Assembly (NCBI GenBank): GCA_017303355.1
Contig: JAFLCU010000002.1
Location: 119,501-183,500, forward strand
From: Caulobacterales bacterium
Lineage (GTDB): Bacteria; Pseudomonadota; Alphaproteobacteria; Caulobacterales; Aquidulcibacteraceae
Direction of reading: 5' to 3'
DNA length: 64,000 nucleotides
A program made the translations under genes and the position numbers. Under the pieces are notes generated by a model. That model searched no databases, was not told the origin of the DNA, and was given only the letters and a program-made list of their open reading frames with translations. Position 1 is the first letter of the stretch. Every line of letters begins with the position of its first letter. Shown piece after piece: positions 1 to 10,745 of this stretch.

Positions 1-1
1 G

Positions 2-586
2 AGCGGCGCCCCGTTCGACAAGCTGTTCACGTCGGTGCAGACGCGCGCCATCCGCACCGGCAATCTGGCCTCGGAAGAGGCGGGCCTCGCGTGGCTTCCG
101 GTGGAGCGCAATTGGCGGCTCAACGAGCGTCATTACGGTGCGCTCACCGGTCTCGATAAGGCCGAGACCGCCGCCAAGCACGGCGAAGCGCAAGTGAAAG
201 TCTGGCGCCGTTCCTACGATACGCCGCCGCCGCCACTGGCGCCCGGCGGCGAATATGATTTCACCAAGGACCGCCGCTATGCCGGCGTGAAGGATTTGCC
301 GGCCACGGAATCGCTGAAGACCACGCTCGATCGCGTGCTGCCCTATTGGAACGAGGCCATCGCGCCTGATCTCAAGAGCGGCAAGAACCTGATCATCGCC
401 GCCCACGGCAATTCGCTGCGCGCGATCGTGAAACATCTGTTCGGCGTGCCCGACGATCAGATCGTCGGCGTGGAAATTCCGACGGGCAATCCGCTGCTGA
501 TCGAACTCGATGCGAATTTGAAGCCGATCGCGGCGCGCTATCTCGATGAGACGCGGGCCGAAAAGCTGCCGCCGTTTCCGGGATGA
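2..586 (+). CDS. gpmA: 2,3-bisphosphoglycerate-dependent phosphoglycerate mutase, C-terminal part
   Basis: Glycolytic/gluconeogenic enzyme interconverting 3- and 2-phosphoglycerate in the cytosol. The frame is open to the left window edge, so the N-terminus with the phospho-accepting RHG motif is missing; the visible 194 residues start around the family's FxxxFTSxxxRAxxT segment. Diagnostic blocks are [16 protein letters not shown] (catalytic Glu and substrate-binding residues), PYWNE, and [14 protein letters not shown], which holds the second catalytic His. [12 protein letters not shown] closes the fold as in GpmA of E. coli. No frameshift is seen. The stop is followed directly by a palindromic repeat. 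Family assignment is firm. Confidence 0.95.
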   Translation, partial: SGAPFDKLFTSVQTRAIRTGNLASEEAGLAWLPVERNWRLNERHYGALTGLDKAETAAKHGEAQVKVWRRSYDTPPPPLAPGGEYDFTKDRRYAGVKDLPATESLKTTLDRVLPYWNEAIAPDLKSGKNLIIAAHGNSLRAIVKHLFGVPDDQIVGVEIPTGNPLLIELDANLKPIAARYLDETRAEKLPPFPG

Positions 587-594
587 AAGCGGCA

Positions 595-661
595 ATATGG
601 ACCGCCGGCGCCTCGCCGGCATGCTCCGGCGCCGGCCGGCGAGGGCGCCGGCGGTCCATAT
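595..661. repeat. REP-like palindromic repeat, copy 1
   Basis: Two 18-base arms (595-612 and 644-661) are perfect reverse complements, reading atatggaccgccggcgcc on the left. The 31-base centre is itself GC-rich and can extend the stem (gccggc blocks). It sits between gpmA and the deaminase gene. A second copy follows that gene at 1105-1202. The structure and copy number suggest a REP/BIME-type intergenic element, possibly acting as a mRNA-stabilising or terminating hairpin. The family is not one I can name. Confidence 0.75.
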
Positions 662-1103
662 GAGCGACACTTTTCATATGCAACGCGCGCTCGCGATCGC
701 GGCGACCGGCCTCGGCCGCACCGGCGAAAATCCATGTGTCGGCTGCACCATCGTGCGTGACGGCGTGATCGTCGGCGAAGCCCGCACCGCCGACACCGGC
801 CGCCCGCACGCCGAGGAGCAAGCGCTGGCCCAAGCCGGCGACGCGCGCGGCGCCACCGCCTACGTCACGCTCGAACCCTGCGCCAAGCGCACCAGCGGCG
901 GCGCCTCATGCAGCGATCTCCTGATCGCCGCCGGCATCGCGCGCGTCGTCATCGCCATACGCGATCCGCACCCATTCGCCGCCGGAATCGGCATCGAACG
1001 CCTACGCGCCGCCGGCGTGCAGGTTGATGTCGGCCTGCTCGAAGAAGAAGCCCGCGCGCAAAACGCCGATTTTTTCGCGAAATACGAAGCGAAGGATCGC
1101 TAA
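660..1103 (+). CDS. RibD-type cytidine/deoxycytidylate deaminase-family protein, reductase domain absent
   Basis: A 147-residue zinc deaminase fold. The N-terminus (MQRALAIAATGLGRTGENPCVG) matches the start of bifunctional RibD. Zinc ligands are visible as H-A-E-E after GRP, and as EPCA followed nine residues later by another Cys (SGGASCSD). RibD normally continues with a reductase domain of about 200 residues; here the protein stops after the deaminase, so the substrate could be the pyrimidine of riboflavin synthesis or something else. ATG 660 is chosen because it gives the family's usual N-terminal length; an ATG at 678 is possible. ATG 660 overlaps the right arm of the upstream repeat. Confidence 0.75.
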   Translation: MSDTFHMQRALAIAATGLGRTGENPCVGCTIVRDGVIVGEARTADTGRPHAEEQALAQAGDARGATAYVTLEPCAKRTSGGASCSDLLIAAGIARVVIAIRDPHPFAAGIGIERLRAAGVQVDVGLLEEEARAQNADFFAKYEAKDR

Positions 1104-1104
1104 A

Positions 1105-1202
1105 ATATGAACCGCCGGCGCCCGCCGGCGCTTTGGTTCCCTCAAGCGCTGCAATCGCCGTGCTTGAAGCAAACATGCCGGCGGGGCGCCGGCGGTCCAT
1201 AT
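1105..1202. repeat. REP-like palindromic repeat, copy 2
   Basis: Arms at 1105-1122 and 1185-1202 match the first copy at 595-661. The right arm is identical and the left arm differs at one base (A for G at 1110). The spacer is longer, about 62 bases, and contains further gccggcg blocks (1121-1130 and 1177-1183). It starts two bases after the deaminase stop codon. The pair therefore brackets this one gene. Confidence 0.75.
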
Positions 1203-1256
1203 TTAGCCTCGCCCCACGGATCATAGCGCGGACTTTCGCGAAGTGGATTGCGCGTG

Positions 1257-1916
1257 CTAAGGCGCCGGTGGCCGCCAAACCTCTTTCCTCCACTGCCATG
1301 GCGGCATGGGGTTCGGGTTCGCCCACAGGCCCACTGCCCGTGACTGCGCCCAGCCTTCGAGTTTGTTTAGCTGCTCTTGCCGGTCCGCCGGCAGGTGGTC
1401 GTAGTAGGCGCGCATCACCCACGCATGGCCAAGCGCAACCATGCGCTCGTTCACATTAAGCCAGTCCCGCCCGTTCGCGTGCCGAACGTAAAGCGTGGCG
1501 AGCGTGCGTCCGAAATCGTCGATGCCGTGCTCTTCAAGATGCACTGTACGCTTGCCGCCAACGAGCTTGATGAGGCCGAATGTGGCGATGTCGCCCCATT
1601 GCTGCCCGTCCTCGGGACAATCTATGGAATCAAGTCGAACCTTTAGCTTCGACCCGCCCTTGGCGACGTACAAAGTATCGCCGTCGCAAATGTCGAGCAC
1701 CCGGACCGCTGGCAGTGTCTCGATCAGACTTTTCATCTCGGCGCTGCTGCGCGCCTTGATTTTGTAGGGCGCGACGTAGGGTGCGGCCGGGACGGTGGAG
1801 TGCTTGGCTGGAGTCGCGGGACGCGGGCGCCGCGCGGGACGACGATCCACGAAGACGAGCGCGACGATCAGCAGGACGACTAACACGCTAAAAATAAGGC
1901 TGACGGCGAAATCCAT
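1257..1916 (-). CDS. Membrane-anchored staphylococcal-nuclease-like (SNase/TNase) protein
   Basis: 219 residues. Residues 5-23 form one hydrophobic helix, followed by a Pro/Arg-rich linker (26-50) and an SNase OB-fold from about 70 on. Motifs: VRVLDICDGDTLYV (70-84), VRLDSIDCPE (93-102, with the R and E equivalent to nuclease R35/E43), DFGRTLATLYV (R137, equivalent to R87) and LNVNERMVALGHAWV. The C-terminal RAVGLWANPNPMPPWQWR is the usual end of bacterial SNase proteins. The anchor places the nuclease domain on the periplasmic face. It probably hydrolyses nucleic acids with Ca2+. The gene stands alone; the next gene upstream on the same strand is 30 bp away. Confidence 0.85.
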   Translation of the reverse strand: MDFAVSLIFSVLVVLLIVALVFVDRRPARRPRPATPAKHSTVPAAPYVAPYKIKARSSAEMKSLIETLPAVRVLDICDGDTLYVAKGGSKLKVRLDSIDCPEDGQQWGDIATFGLIKLVGGKRTVHLEEHGIDDFGRTLATLYVRHANGRDWLNVNERMVALGHAWVMRAYYDHLPADRQEQLNKLEGWAQSRAVGLWANPNPMPPWQWRKEVWRPPAP

Positions 1917-1948
1917 GCGACCCGACCTCGTTGGCCTAGCGCGGCGCC

Positions 1949-2917
1949 CTAGCGTCCCACGATCAGTGGGTCGCCTTCCTTCAGCAGGCCGTCGAAATAC
2001 GCGATCGTGCGCGTGAGGCCTTCGCGCAGCGGGATTTTCGGCTCCCAGCCCAATTCGGCTTTGGCTTTCGCTATGTTTGGCTGGCGCTGTTTGGGATCGT
2101 CGCTTGGCAGCGGCTGAAACACGAGCTTCGATTTCGCGCCGGTGAGATCGATCACGTGCTCGGCCAATTGGCGGATGGTGAATTCGCCAGGATTGCCGAG
2201 ATTGATCGGCCCCGGCAGATCGCCGTCCTTGTCCATGAAGCGGATGAACGCCTCGACCAGATCGTCCACGTAACAGAATGAGCGCGTTTGCTGGCCGTCG
2301 CCGTAAAGCGTGATGTCCTGGCCCTTCAGCGCTTGCACGATGAAGTTGGACACCACGCGCCCGTCATTCGGGTGCATGCGCGGGCCGTACGTGTTGAAGA
2401 TGCGCGCGACGCGAATGTCGAGTTTGTGCTGGCGATAATAATCGAAGAACAACGTCTCGGCGCAGCGTTTGCCTTCATCGTAGCACGAGCGAATGCCGAT
2501 CGGATTGACGCGGCCCCAATAATCTTCCGGCTGCGGGTGCACGTCCGGATCGCCATAGACCTCGGAGGTCGAGGCCTGGAAGATGCGCGCGCGCAGCCGC
2601 TTGGCCAAGCCCAGCATGTTGATTGCGCCATGCACGCTCGTTTTCGTCGTCTGCACGGGATCGTGCTGGTAGTGCACGGGGCTCGCCGGGCAGGCCAGAT
2701 TGTAGATCTGATCGACCTCGACATAGAGCGGGAAAGTCACGTCGTGGCGCGTGAACTCGAAATTCGGCTTGTCCAGCAGGTGGGCGATGTTGCGCTTGCG
2801 GCCGGTGAACAGATTGTCGGCGCAGATCACATCGTCGCCACGTTCGACCAGCCGGTCGCACAGATGCGAGCCAAGGAAGCCCGAGCCGCCGGTGACAAGA
2901 ATGCGTCGTTCAAACAC
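1949..2917 (-). CDS. uxs: UDP-glucuronate decarboxylase (UDP-xylose synthase), extended SDR
   Basis: 322 residues, the usual length. It converts UDP-glucuronate to UDP-xylose with bound NAD+, supplying a pentose donor for surface glycans. Dinucleotide motif GGSGFLG at 10-16; the CPASPVHYQ block at 76-84 and STSEVYGDP at 117-124 are typical of UXS. The catalytic Tyr146-x3-Lys150 lies in SCYDEGKR. Conserved [10 protein letters not shown] and [14 protein letters not shown] follow. It lies 50 bp downstream of the AAA ATPase on the same strand and belongs functionally with galE, kdsA and the glycosyltransferase. Confidence 0.93.
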   Translation of the reverse strand: MFERRILVTGGSGFLGSHLCDRLVERGDDVICADNLFTGRKRNIAHLLDKPNFEFTRHDVTFPLYVEVDQIYNLACPASPVHYQHDPVQTTKTSVHGAINMLGLAKRLRARIFQASTSEVYGDPDVHPQPEDYWGRVNPIGIRSCYDEGKRCAETLFFDYYRQHKLDIRVARIFNTYGPRMHPNDGRVVSNFIVQALKGQDITLYGDGQQTRSFCYVDDLVEAFIRFMDKDGDLPGPINLGNPGEFTIRQLAEHVIDLTGAKSKLVFQPLPSDDPKQRQPNIAKAKAELGWEPKIPLREGLTRTIAYFDGLLKEGDPLIVGR

Positions 2918-2967
2918 GTCTTACCTCTTTCGGAAGATCACTAGCGGCTGTCGGATGGAAATGGCAG

Positions 2968-4089
2968 TCAGAAATCTGTTTCAGGCCTGTTGCGGATCCA
3001 AGCCTCGAAGATTGGGTCGGCGAGGCGCCAGCTCTCATCCCATTTGTCGGCGAGGCCAAGGCGCACCAGCTTTCTGATGGCGGCCTGGATGCGCTGGGGC
3101 GCTGGCGGCGGCTCGTGCAACAGCGACGACATGCGCGTCGCGCCTGCAGCGCCGAATATCGGCGTTACCCGTTCCGCGAGCGCGCGCGCGGCGGCGCGCT
3201 GTATGGCGGTGAGCTGCAGCCATTTCTCCGCGAAACCGAATTCGCCCGCGAGATCGGCATTGACTTTGTCGAGCGCCGCCTCCGCGTTGAGATGAGGATG
3301 CATGCCGCGCGCCATCAGCCAGCGTTGCAGCAAAAGCGGATTGCGATCGCCGTTGTCGAACACCGCGCGCGCTTCGTCGGCGTCGATGCTGGCTTTGAAT
3401 GTCGTTCGGAACGCCTTGAGCTGGTGATCAACGAACGCATGGTCGAATGGCGGCAGATCGTGCTGAAGCGCGAAGCGAAAAAATGGCGCTTGCGTCGGTG
3501 AAAACATTGAGCGCAAGCGTTCCTGCGATGAGCCGGTAAATACAGAGGCTATGCCATTCTTGCGTTTTTCTAAGCTTGTCCGAAGCGCGGCGATCATCGG
3601 CTTTGCGGCGTCGCCGCGCGCCAGTTCTTGAAACTCGTCGAATAAAAGCAGGGTGGGCTTTTGGTCGTCGGCAAGGCGTTCGCAATACTGATCCAAGAGC
3701 AACAGCAGATTGTCTGGAGCGCGGCCTTTCAAGCGCGCCAAGTCAATCTCGACCTCACCTTCGCCGACAGGGTTTTTGATTTTGAACTTGGGCGCAAGGT
3801 CGGCGGCTGCGTTCTGCACGCGGTCAAGGATCGTGCCGTGCCGCAAGGCAAAATCCAATTCGTAGAGAAGAATGGCGAGCGGCGATTCCAACGCTTGCCA
3901 AAAATTCGCATAGACGACTCTGTGGCCGGCATTTTCAGCGAGCGGCGCGAGGTCCTGAGTAAGGAATTCGGTTTTTCCGGTCCGGCGCGGGCCAAAAAGC
4001 GTGATGCCGGGCAGAGGTCCATCAACCAGCACGGCGAACGTGGATTTGGCGAACTCCGACCTTGGATAATGCCAGTGCGTCTTGGCCAT
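2968..4089 (-). CDS. Orphan AAA+/STAND-like P-loop ATPase
   Basis: 373 residues. Walker A is GPRRTGKT (33-40), Walker B LLLFDEF (147-153), and a sensor-like SVFTGSSQERLRSMF follows near 183-196. This matches the single-protein ATPase group best known from archaea (Pfam Archaeal ATPase-type), many of which carry a C-terminal winged helix; the last 90 residues here (AARALAERVTPIFG... RIQAAIRKLVRLGLADK) look like one. No partner toxin, nuclease or methylase is adjacent. It lies inside a sugar-nucleotide gene cluster, and its start codon overlaps a repeated AT-rich motif (4088-4135). Function unknown; probably acquired. Confidence 0.75.
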   Translation of the reverse strand: MAKTHWHYPRSEFAKSTFAVLVDGPLPGITLFGPRRTGKTEFLTQDLAPLAENAGHRVVYANFWQALESPLAILLYELDFALRHGTILDRVQNAAADLAPKFKIKNPVGEGEVEIDLARLKGRAPDNLLLLLDQYCERLADDQKPTLLLFDEFQELARGDAAKPMIAALRTSLEKRKNGIASVFTGSSQERLRSMFSPTQAPFFRFALQHDLPPFDHAFVDHQLKAFRTTFKASIDADEARAVFDNGDRNPLLLQRWLMARGMHPHLNAEAALDKVNADLAGEFGFAEKWLQLTAIQRAAARALAERVTPIFGAAGATRMSSLLHEPPPAPQRIQAAIRKLVRLGLADKWDESWRLADPIFEAWIRNRPETDF

Positions 4090-4135
4090 TATCCAATATT
4101 ATCTAACATTGGATAATTAGTCAAAACTGGATAAT
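4088..4135 (-). promoter_or_regulatory. Operator-like array of TGGATAAT repeats over the ATPase start
   Basis: An inverted pair attatccaat (4088-4097) / attggataat (4108-4117) is separated by 10 bases. A second direct copy of the half-site, ctggataat, lies at 4127-4135, exactly 18 bases from ttggataat at 4109-4117. The first arm overlaps the ATPase start codon (4087-4089). The tract is strikingly AT-rich for this genome. It would suit a dimeric repressor, perhaps autoregulation, and contains the only room for the ATPase promoter. No binding protein can be named. Confidence 0.5.
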
Positions 4136-4140
4136 CGTGG

Positions 4141-5001
4141 CTATTCCGCCGCGATGGCGGTTTGCTTGGCCAGTTTGTCGAAGGCGACGAGGTCGCGGAC
4201 GAGATCTTCGAGCTGATCGAACGGCACCATGTTCGGTCCATCGCTCGGCGCGTTGTCCGGATCGGGGTGGGCTTCGAGGAAGACGGCGGCCACGCCGATC
4301 GCCACCGCCGCGCGCGCCAGGATCGGCACGAACTGGCGCTCGCCGCCCGAGGTGTCGCCGCGCCCGCCCGGCTGTTGCACCGAGTGCGTCGCGTCGAACA
4401 CGACCGGCGCGCCGAAGCTCTTCATGATCGGCAGCGCGCGCATGTCGGAGACGAGCGTGTTGTAGCCGAAGCTCGCGCCGCGCTCGCACGCCATCACGTT
4501 CGGATTGCCGCTGCCGGTGATCTTGGCGATCACGTTCTTCATGTCCCAAGGTGCCAGGAATTGGCCCTTCTTCACATTGATCGGCTTGCCGGTTTCGGCG
4601 GCCGCGATGAGCAGATCGGTTTGGCGGCAGAGAAACGCCGGGATCTGCAGCACGTCCACCACCTCGGCCACGTCCGCGCATTGTTCGGGCAAATGCACGT
4701 CGGTGATCACCGGGATGCCAAGCTTGGTGCGGATTTCCTCGAAGATCGGCCCGCTGACGCCAAGGCCGGCGCCGCGCTTGGTGCCGAGGCTGGAGCGGTT
4801 CGCCTTGTCGAAACTGGTTTTGTAAATGAAGCCCGCGCCCGCACGCTTGAACACGTCGCGCAGGAATTCCGCCGTCTCCAACGCGTGCGCGCGGCTCTCG
4901 AGCTGGCAGGGGCCGCAGATGAAGGTGAGCGGCAGCGAATTGCCAATCTCGAGCGGCGTGCTCTCGACGCGCGGAATGCGGATCACGGAAGCGGGGTTCA
5001 T
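4141..5001 (-). CDS. kdsA: 3-deoxy-8-phosphooctulonate synthase (KDO-8-P synthase)
   Basis: 286 residues. It condenses phosphoenolpyruvate with arabinose-5-phosphate to KDO-8-phosphate, the committed step to the KDO of lipopolysaccharide. Clear KdsA blocks: FICGPCQLES near 28-37, FIYKTSFDKANRSS, GLGVSGPIFEEIRTK, VITDVHLPEQ, LQIPAFLCRQTDLL, NVKKGQFLAPWDM, RGASFGYNTLVSDMR, and DATHSVQQPGG. FLEAHPDPDNAPSDGPNM carries late active-site residues. The Cys in ICGPC should not be read as the metal ligand without an alignment. Its partner enzyme kdsD lies 2.3 kb away at 7345, in the divergent direction. Confidence 0.95.
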   Translation of the reverse strand: MNPASVIRIPRVESTPLEIGNSLPLTFICGPCQLESRAHALETAEFLRDVFKRAGAGFIYKTSFDKANRSSLGTKRGAGLGVSGPIFEEIRTKLGIPVITDVHLPEQCADVAEVVDVLQIPAFLCRQTDLLIAAAETGKPINVKKGQFLAPWDMKNVIAKITGSGNPNVMACERGASFGYNTLVSDMRALPIMKSFGAPVVFDATHSVQQPGGRGDTSGGERQFVPILARAAVAIGVAAVFLEAHPDPDNAPSDGPNMVPFDQLEDLVRDLVAFDKLAKQTAIAAE

Positions 5002-5139
5002 TGGTTTCCTCTATAGGGTCCCCGACAAATAAGCCGAAGGGCCGCTGCTCTCAACCGCTGACATGCGCCAAACCAGCCTGAACTCGCATTAATGCGCATC
5101 CAGGTAGAGCGCGCCTATCGCCACCATAGAAAACCTCGA

Positions 5140-6246
5140 TCAGAGGCCGGCGACGCGGAGCAAATGATCCTGCAGCCGCCTCGACAAGGTCAGCAGATTG
5201 AAGCGCTCCAGCGCCAGCGCGCGGCCGGCTTCGCCCATGGCGCGGGTGGCCGCCGGATCATCCAGCATGCGCCCGATCCGATCGGCCAAAGCCTCCGCGT
5301 CGCGTTCGTCGACCAGATAGCCGGTCTTGCCATCCTCGACGCATTCGGGAATGCCGGCGTGCCGCGTCGCCGCCAGCGCGCAGCCTGACAGCATCGCTTC
5401 CACACACACCAGCGGCAGGCCCTCCGCATCGCCCGAACGCGCACGCTCCGACGGCACGCACACGATCGCGCTCTCGGCAAAGTGCTTCGGCATGTCGTCC
5501 GCGGGTATCCAACCCGGCAATTCCGCCTCGACGCCCGCGGCGCGCAATTGCGCGACCAAGTCCGCCTTCAGTTCACCATCGCCCAGCAAACGCACGCGCC
5601 AGCCCGCGAGCTTAGGCCCAAGTTTCGCCAGCGCCGCGATCAGCGTGCCAATGCCCTTCTTCTCCGTCCACCGGCCCGCGAACAGCAAGATGTTCTGCTT
5701 CTCGCCGGGCTGGAAACGTTCCGGATCGGCCGAATTGTAGTGCACGATCATCTTTTCCGGCGGGCAGCCTTTGGCTTCCAACTCGCGGCGGATGAAATCG
5801 GAGCAGGGTAGAATGAGCGACGCCTCGCGCCACAAGGCAGCGCGACGGCGATTATAGACGCGAATGAAATTGTCATCGGTGTTGAGCGTCTTGGTGGCGT
5901 CGCCGCCATAATAGGTGACGACCAGCGGCAGCTGCATCGCGCGCGCGATCGGCAATGCATAAGCGCCCGACTTGCCGAAATGCGCATGCAGCGCGATCGG
6001 CTTTTCTTCCGCCAACCGTGCTTTCAGTTGCGGCGAAACATATCCGAGCTGCTTGAAGCCTGCTTCGCCCAACATGCCGTGCAACGGCCCGAGTTCGATC
6101 GCGCGGACACCCGCAGGCGGCGCGCTGCGCAAGTCGTGGCCGATGAACACCGGCTCAATCTGATCGAACGCGCGGTAAGAGCGATGAATGAAGCTCTCCG
6201 ACGGCGTGAACATCTTGTCGGCGTAAGCGAGAATTTTCGCTCTCAT
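5140..6246 (-). CDS. GT4-family glycosyltransferase
   Basis: 368 residues starting at ATG 6246, which overlaps the galE stop by four bases (ATGA), so the two are translationally coupled; a longer reading from 6279 would run into galE. The first half has the GT-B acceptor domain (LHAHFGKSGAYALPIARAMQLPLVVTYYGGD). The second half has the GT4 donor domain: LLFAGRWTEKKGIGTLIAAL, LPGWIPADDMPKHFAESAIVCVPS, then EGLPLVCVEAMLSGCALAATRHAGIPE with the E-x7-E sugar-nucleotide signature. Likely transfers a hexose from a nucleotide sugar in surface-glycan synthesis. Sugar specificity cannot be read from sequence. Confidence 0.88.
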   Translation of the reverse strand: MRAKILAYADKMFTPSESFIHRSYRAFDQIEPVFIGHDLRSAPPAGVRAIELGPLHGMLGEAGFKQLGYVSPQLKARLAEEKPIALHAHFGKSGAYALPIARAMQLPLVVTYYGGDATKTLNTDDNFIRVYNRRRAALWREASLILPCSDFIRRELEAKGCPPEKMIVHYNSADPERFQPGEKQNILLFAGRWTEKKGIGTLIAALAKLGPKLAGWRVRLLGDGELKADLVAQLRAAGVEAELPGWIPADDMPKHFAESAIVCVPSERARSGDAEGLPLVCVEAMLSGCALAATRHAGIPECVEDGKTGYLVDERDAEALADRIGRMLDDPAATRAMGEAGRALALERFNLLTLSRRLQDHLLRVAGL

Positions 6247-7223
6247 GCGCGCGCGCGCTCCTGCTCGGCCCACGCCCACGCGGTGCGGATGATATTCTCG
6301 ATGTCGGAATGCGCGGGCTTCCAGCCGAGCAGGCGCTCGGCCTTTTCCGGGTTGGCCACCAGGCTCGGCGGATCGCCCTCGCGGCGCGGCCCAAACTTGC
6401 GCTCAACCTTGCGGCCCGACACCTTCTCCACGGCGTTCGCGAGTTCGAGAATGCTCGCGCCCGCGCCCGTGCCCAGATTGAACGCTTCCGTCGGCTTGCC
6501 TTGACCCAGCCAGCCCAGCGCGCGCAAATGCGCGTCGGCGAGATCAGTGACATGCACATAATCGCGCACCGCCGTGCCGTCGCGCGTATCGAAGTCCCGA
6601 CCGTTGATGGTGAACGTAAAGCCGCCCTCCATGGCGCCGCGAATGGCTTGCGGGATCACGCGCGGATCATGGAAGTTGCGTTCGCCGGTTTCCAGTTCGG
6701 CGTCGGCGCCGGCGGCGTTGAAATAGCGCAAGATTACCGCGCGCAAGCCGTAGGCCGCGCTGAAATCACGGATCATGCGCTCGCCGAAAAGCTTGGAGGC
6801 GCCGTACGGATTGATCGGGTTTTGCGGCGTCGCTTCAACGATCGGCGCGTCATGAATGCCAAACGTCGCACATGAGGAAGAGAACAAGAGCTGCCCCACG
6901 CCGGTCAGGCGCATCGCCTCAAGCAAGCTCAGCGTGCCGGCGACATTGATGTGATAATAGAGTTCCGGCTTGTGGATGGACTCGCCGACCGATGCGAACG
7001 CCGCGAAATGCGCCACTGCCTGCGGCTTGGTTTCACTCAACGCGCGCTTCAGCGCTTCAGTGTCGTTGAGATCGCCCTCGATCAGCGGCCCCCAGCGCAC
7101 AAGGTCGCGCCAGCCGCGGCTCAGATTGTCGTAAATGACGACGTCCCAGCCATTGCGAGCGAACGCTTTGCAGCAATGGCTGCCGACATAGCCGGCCCCG
7201 CCGGTCACCAACACTGTGGGCAT
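6243..7223 (-). CDS. galE: UDP-glucose 4-epimerase
   Basis: 326 residues. It interconverts UDP-glucose and UDP-galactose using tightly bound NAD+. GGAGYVG (8-14) is the dinucleotide-binding loop; VAHFAAFASVGES, SSSCATFG, and NPYGASK with Tyr140/Lys144 form the catalytic site. NPINPYG and LRYFNAAGAD are GalE signatures, and NLGTGAGASILELA lies in the C-terminal substrate domain. First gene of the minus-strand galE-glycosyltransferase pair, with kdsA 138 bp further downstream. Related SDR epimerases acting on other UDP-sugars cannot be excluded. Confidence 0.92.
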   Translation of the reverse strand: MPTVLVTGGAGYVGSHCCKAFARNGWDVVIYDNLSRGWRDLVRWGPLIEGDLNDTEALKRALSETKPQAVAHFAAFASVGESIHKPELYYHINVAGTLSLLEAMRLTGVGQLLFSSSCATFGIHDAPIVEATPQNPINPYGASKLFGERMIRDFSAAYGLRAVILRYFNAAGADAELETGERNFHDPRVIPQAIRGAMEGGFTFTINGRDFDTRDGTAVRDYVHVTDLADAHLRALGWLGQGKPTEAFNLGTGAGASILELANAVEKVSGRKVERKFGPRREGDPPSLVANPEKAERLLGWKPAHSDIENIIRTAWAWAEQERARA

Positions 7224-7344
7224 TCGTCAAGCTCGAGCAAAGCGCCCCTGTAGCGGCGTGGTCCGGTGCTGGCAACCGCGCCAGGGCGCGCCTGGGATGC
7301 GCAATGGCTGTGACAAAGGCGGCGGCGCGGCTAGAAGGGCGGCC

Positions 7345-8325
7345 ATGAGCGACATCATCAAGCCGGACGCCGCCATCGCCGCCGGCCAGGAAACCATCCG
7401 CATCGAAGCAAAGGCGCTGGAGACGCTGGCGCAAGCGCTGGCCGGCGATCTCAAGGCGCCGTTCGTGCACGCCGCGCAATTGCTCGCTGGCGCCAGGGGG
7501 CGCGTCATCGTCTCGGGCATGGGCAAGTCCGGCCATGTCGCGCGCAAGATCGCGGCCACGCTGGCCTCCACCGGCACGCCCGCGCAATTCGTCCATCCCG
7601 CCGAAGCCAGTCATGGCGATCTCGGCATGATCGTCGAGCAAGATTGCGTGCTGGCGATTTCGCGCTCGGGCGAAACCGCCGAGCTTTCCGATCTGCTCTA
7701 TCATTGCCGCCGCATCGCCGTGCCGGTGATCGGCATGACGTTCAAACCGAACTCATCGCTCGCGCGCGCCTCCACGGCAGCGCTCATTCTGCCCGATTGC
7801 GGCGAAGCCAGCGAAGAAGCGCCAGCGCCGACGACATCGACGACGATGTGTCTCGCGCTTGGCGATGCGCTTTCCGTGGCGCTCTTGAAAGCGCGTGGCT
7901 TCACCGCCGACCATTTCGGCGCGATCCATCCGGGCGGCAAACTGGGTGCGGCGCTGAAGCGTGTGCGCGATGTGATGCGGGTCGGCGGCGACGATCCGCT
8001 GATTTCGCCGGAGACGCCTGTTCAAAAAGCCATGGAAGCGATGAGCGTCGGCGGCATTGGCGCAACCGGCGTGATCGAAAACGGCAAGCTGATCGGCATC
8101 ATCACCGACGGCGATCTGCGACGCCGGCTCACGCCCGAGATGTTCGGCAAAACCGCGCGCGATCTGATGACGGCCAGTCCCCGCACCATCGCGCCCGACG
8201 CGCCCTTGGCCGACGCCATCGCGCTGATGAACAGCAAGCGCATTACGCTCCTGTTCGCGGTGGAGGAGGGCAAGCCGGTCGGTGTTGTTCACATGCACGA
8301 CCTGTTGGCGGCCGGTGTGCGGTAG
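7345..8325 (+). CDS. kdsD: D-arabinose-5-phosphate isomerase (KpsF/GutQ/KdsD family)
   Basis: 326 residues from ATG 7345; an in-frame reading from 7216 overlaps the divergent galE and adds no homologous sequence. It converts ribulose-5-phosphate to arabinose-5-phosphate, the substrate of KdsA. The SIS sugar-isomerase domain covers roughly 40-175 (VSGMGKSGHVARKIAATLASTG, HPAEASHGDLGM, ISRSGETAEL, LPDCGEASEEAPAPTTSTT). HPGGKLG then leads into two CBS domains (about 205-260 and 270-325). Together with kdsA this shows an intact KDO precursor route. Confidence 0.94.
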   Translation: MSDIIKPDAAIAAGQETIRIEAKALETLAQALAGDLKAPFVHAAQLLAGARGRVIVSGMGKSGHVARKIAATLASTGTPAQFVHPAEASHGDLGMIVEQDCVLAISRSGETAELSDLLYHCRRIAVPVIGMTFKPNSSLARASTAALILPDCGEASEEAPAPTTSTTMCLALGDALSVALLKARGFTADHFGAIHPGGKLGAALKRVRDVMRVGGDDPLISPETPVQKAMEAMSVGGIGATGVIENGKLIGIITDGDLRRRLTPEMFGKTARDLMTASPRTIAPDAPLADAIALMNSKRITLLFAVEEGKPVGVVHMHDLLAAGVR

Positions 8326-8334
8326 CCTGCCCCT

Positions 8335-10632
<2,298 letters not shown>

Positions 10633-10657
10633 GCGCAAGCCAAACGCAACAAACCCA

Positions 10658-10688
10658 GGGCGGCGCTCACACGAGCGCCGCCCTTTTT
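10658..10688 (+). terminator. Rho-independent terminator of katG
   Basis: An 11-bp perfect stem (gggcggcgctc / gagcgccgccc) with a four-base acac loop is followed directly by five T residues at 10684-10688. It begins 26 bases after the katG stop. This is the cleanest intrinsic terminator on the plus strand of the window. Confidence 0.92.
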
Positions 10689-10745
10689 GTTTGCCGTCGC
10701 CGCCGCGCGCGGCCAAACTCCTCCCAGCAAATCGCGGGGAGCGGC

